This document shows positions 62,634-64,000 of a DNA stretch of 64,000 bases, piece by piece. Every line of letters begins with the position of its first letter. Positions within the stretch are counted from its first letter, which is position 1. Position numbers and translations under genes: made by a program. The stretch comes from Saprospiraceae bacterium (GTDB lineage Bacteria; Bacteroidota; Bacteroidia; Chitinophagales; Saprospiraceae), in assembly GCA_027488935.1 (NCBI GenBank), contig JAIYAP010000044.1:1-64000 (forward strand). Direction: 5' to 3'. The notes beneath the pieces were generated by a model. That model worked only from the letters and a program-made list of their open reading frames with translations, made no database searches and was not told the DNA's origin.

Positions 62634-64000
62634 GATGCATCAGGTTTAAAACATATTGTAAATTTGGTTCCTTCTAATGGTTTACTTTCGACAGCAATAG
62701 AGCCTCCTAATGCGGTTACCTGCGAATGCACCAGGTACAGTCCGATCCCCTTGCTGTCTTTGTGTGCATGAAATTTTTGGTACAAGCCAAAAATTCGATC
62801 TTTCACTTTTTCCAAATCGAATCCCAGGCCTTGATCCTCAAAACTAAGGTGTATATTTTTGTTTTTCACATAACTGTATATTTTTATTTTAGGTTTTTCG
62901 TTTTCCTTAGAATATTTGATGGAATTGGTCAGCAAATTTAAAAAAATACTCTCTAGATATTCGGAATTGAATACCACATGGGGCGCTTCATGAAAATTGG
63001 TTTCAATGATGGCCCCCGATTCATCAATCAGGTGCTGTATCGAATTGGTAACAGACTGGTAAACTCGTTCAAATAGAATGGACCGCAACGTTAAATTGGT
63101 ATTGCCTTTTACAATCAAAATATCGATTAAGTCATTCAGCGTATTGTTTAAATGTAAGGTTGATTTTTTTAAAGCATCTATCAATACGATGGTCTCTTTG
63201 TGGGTAATATGTTCCAAATTCAATAATTCGAATACAGAAAGCATATTTGTCAACGGGGAACGTAAGTTGTGGGAGGTGATGTATGAAAACTGCTTTAACT
63301 CCCGGTTGTTATTTGTCAACGCCTCAATCAGTTGCTTTTTCTCTTCATCCATCGCTTTCTTTTGGGTGATGTCTTTGGCAACTGCATAGAGAAGTCCCTC
63401 TGATTTTAAGGGTACCATTTGCCATTCAAACCAAACAATTTTCCCGGATTTGGTAATGAAGCGGTTTTCAAATATTAAGGGTTGAAATTCATTGTGTGAT
63501 TCCTTAAATCCCCCCAAATACATACTTCGATCCTCCGGATGTACAAATTCTGGAATATAGGTTGAAAGCAATTCTGCTTCTGTATATTCCATGATTTTTA
63601 CCATGGCCGGATTTATTTTCCGAAAATAACAATCCTCACTGGCAATACAAAGTACATCCGGTGAAAGACTAAAAAAATGATTTAACTCTTCGTCAATTCT
63701 GTTTTTTTGGATGTCTGCCCCGATTTGTGTGCTGATGCTTTGTAACAAATTGCAGCCTTGAGGGGACTTCGGATACACCTTTTCTGAATACAGGCAAAAA
63801 ACAGCAATGATTTCCTCTTTAAAGAAGATAGGAATACCAATTGCACTCACCAAACCCGCTTCCTTTGCAATGTGTTTTCGAATAAAAGGACGATCGTGCA
63901 GGGTATCCCAGTATACAATGCTTTTTTGCTCCAGGGTGTTTCCGATCAGGCCTTGTCCGTACACTACAACGTTTTGTACCAGCCCATCTGTCATGCTGTT
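62630..64000 (-). CDS. GAF-PAS sensor histidine kinase, cut by window edge
   Basis: The reading frame remains open to the end of the window, so the N-terminus is missing. An ATG at 63992-63994 exists, but it falls inside a GAF domain and is unlikely to be the start. Counting from that ATG, the visible parts are the end of a GAF domain (about 1-90; AGLVSAIGIPIFFKEEIIAVFCLYS), a PAS domain (about 100-215; INPAMVKIMEYTEAELL) and a HisKA segment with His in SYITSHNLRSPLTNML (near 245). The ATPase domain follows, with NLLTNSIKYS, DQGLGFDLE and KGIGLYLVHSQV. No membrane helix is seen in the visible part. It is coupled by ATGA overlap to the CheY-like regulator. Confidence 0.9.
   Translation of the reverse strand, partial: NSMTDGLVQNVVVYGQGLIGNTLEQKSIVYWDTLHDRPFIRKHIAKEAGLVSAIGIPIFFKEEIIAVFCLYSEKVYPKSPQGCNLLQSISTQIGADIQKNRIDEELNHFFSLSPDVLCIASEDCYFRKINPAMVKIMEYTEAELLSTYIPEFVHPEDRSMYLGGFKESHNEFQPLIFENRFITKSGKIVWFEWQMVPLKSEGLLYAVAKDITQKKAMDEEKKQLIEALTNNNRELKQFSYITSHNLRSPLTNMLSVFELLNLEHITHKETIVLIDALKKSTLHLNNTLNDLIDILIVKGNTNLTLRSILFERVYQSVTNSIQHLIDESGAIIETNFHEAPHVVFNSEYLESIFLNLLTNSIKYSKENEKPKIKIYSYVKNKNIHLSFEDQGLGFDLEKVKDRIFGLYQKFHAHKDSKGIGLYLVHSQVTALGGSIAVESKPLEGTKFTICFKPDAS

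Overview
The window looks like chromosome from a member of the Bacteroidota, most likely a Saprospiraceae-like lineage. Four things point there. Many secreted proteins end in a type IX secretion (T9SS) sorting tail. Promoters match the Bacteroidota form (TTTG or TTG, 16-20 bases, then TAnnTTTG). There is a TonB receptor with a carboxypeptidase-like regulatory domain, and a bacterial sphingolipid operon. No rRNA, tRNA, CRISPR array or prophage was recognised. The genus is inferred only from protein style.

Region by region. 1-900: short palindromes beside an IS200-like Y1 transposase. 923-4220: a tightly overlapping operon of two GT4 glycosyltransferases around a flippase-like membrane protein; its last codons lie in a 56-bp palindrome. 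4330-10875 (minus): a five-gene operon, spt-bcerS-cerR (complete ceramide backbone synthesis) followed by a DUF5686 outer-membrane protein and a DUF4833 protein. A TetR gene lies just upstream, and a perfect 12+12 palindrome overlaps the predicted -7 box. 12302-19224: a very large BNR/PKD T9SS protein, small membrane and lipoprotein genes, and a PhoX-like phosphatase. 19374-25696: a redox cluster of imelysin-like/di-heme peroxidase, a CX4CH protein, a cytochrome c/FG-GAP protein and an FG-GAP/ASPIC lipoprotein.

25703-36557 (minus): four large T9SS surface proteins. Three are paralogues with dockerin-like and cohesin-like segments and mosaic sequence identity. 36847 starts an uncharacterised helical-repeat protein, divergent from the fourth surface protein. 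The same two-gene divergent arrangement, with paralogues of both partners, recurs at 53808-57968. 38334-43711: PrxQ-type peroxiredoxin, the ClpS/Aat N-end-rule pair, an M23 peptidase, a GT2 and cytidylate kinase. 43693-44345: an intergenic island of tandem and direct repeats that supplies the cmk stop codon. 44352-47313: glucosaminidase, GlcNAc-kinase-like protein and phosphofructokinase.

47502-53740: a likely phosphate-scavenging locus (DNRLRE-like T9SS protein, TonB receptor, beta-propeller phytase, secreted endonuclease I). 58560-64000 (minus): a histidine kinase/LuxR regulator pair, isocitrate dehydrogenase, and an overlapping CheY-like regulator and PAS/GAF histidine kinase; the kinase is cut by the window edge.

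The best candidates for undescribed biology are the duplicated helical-protein/DUF7619 surface-protein module, the link between ceramide synthesis and DUF5686/DUF4833 under one apparent TetR operator, and the mosaic dockerin/cohesin-like surface proteins.
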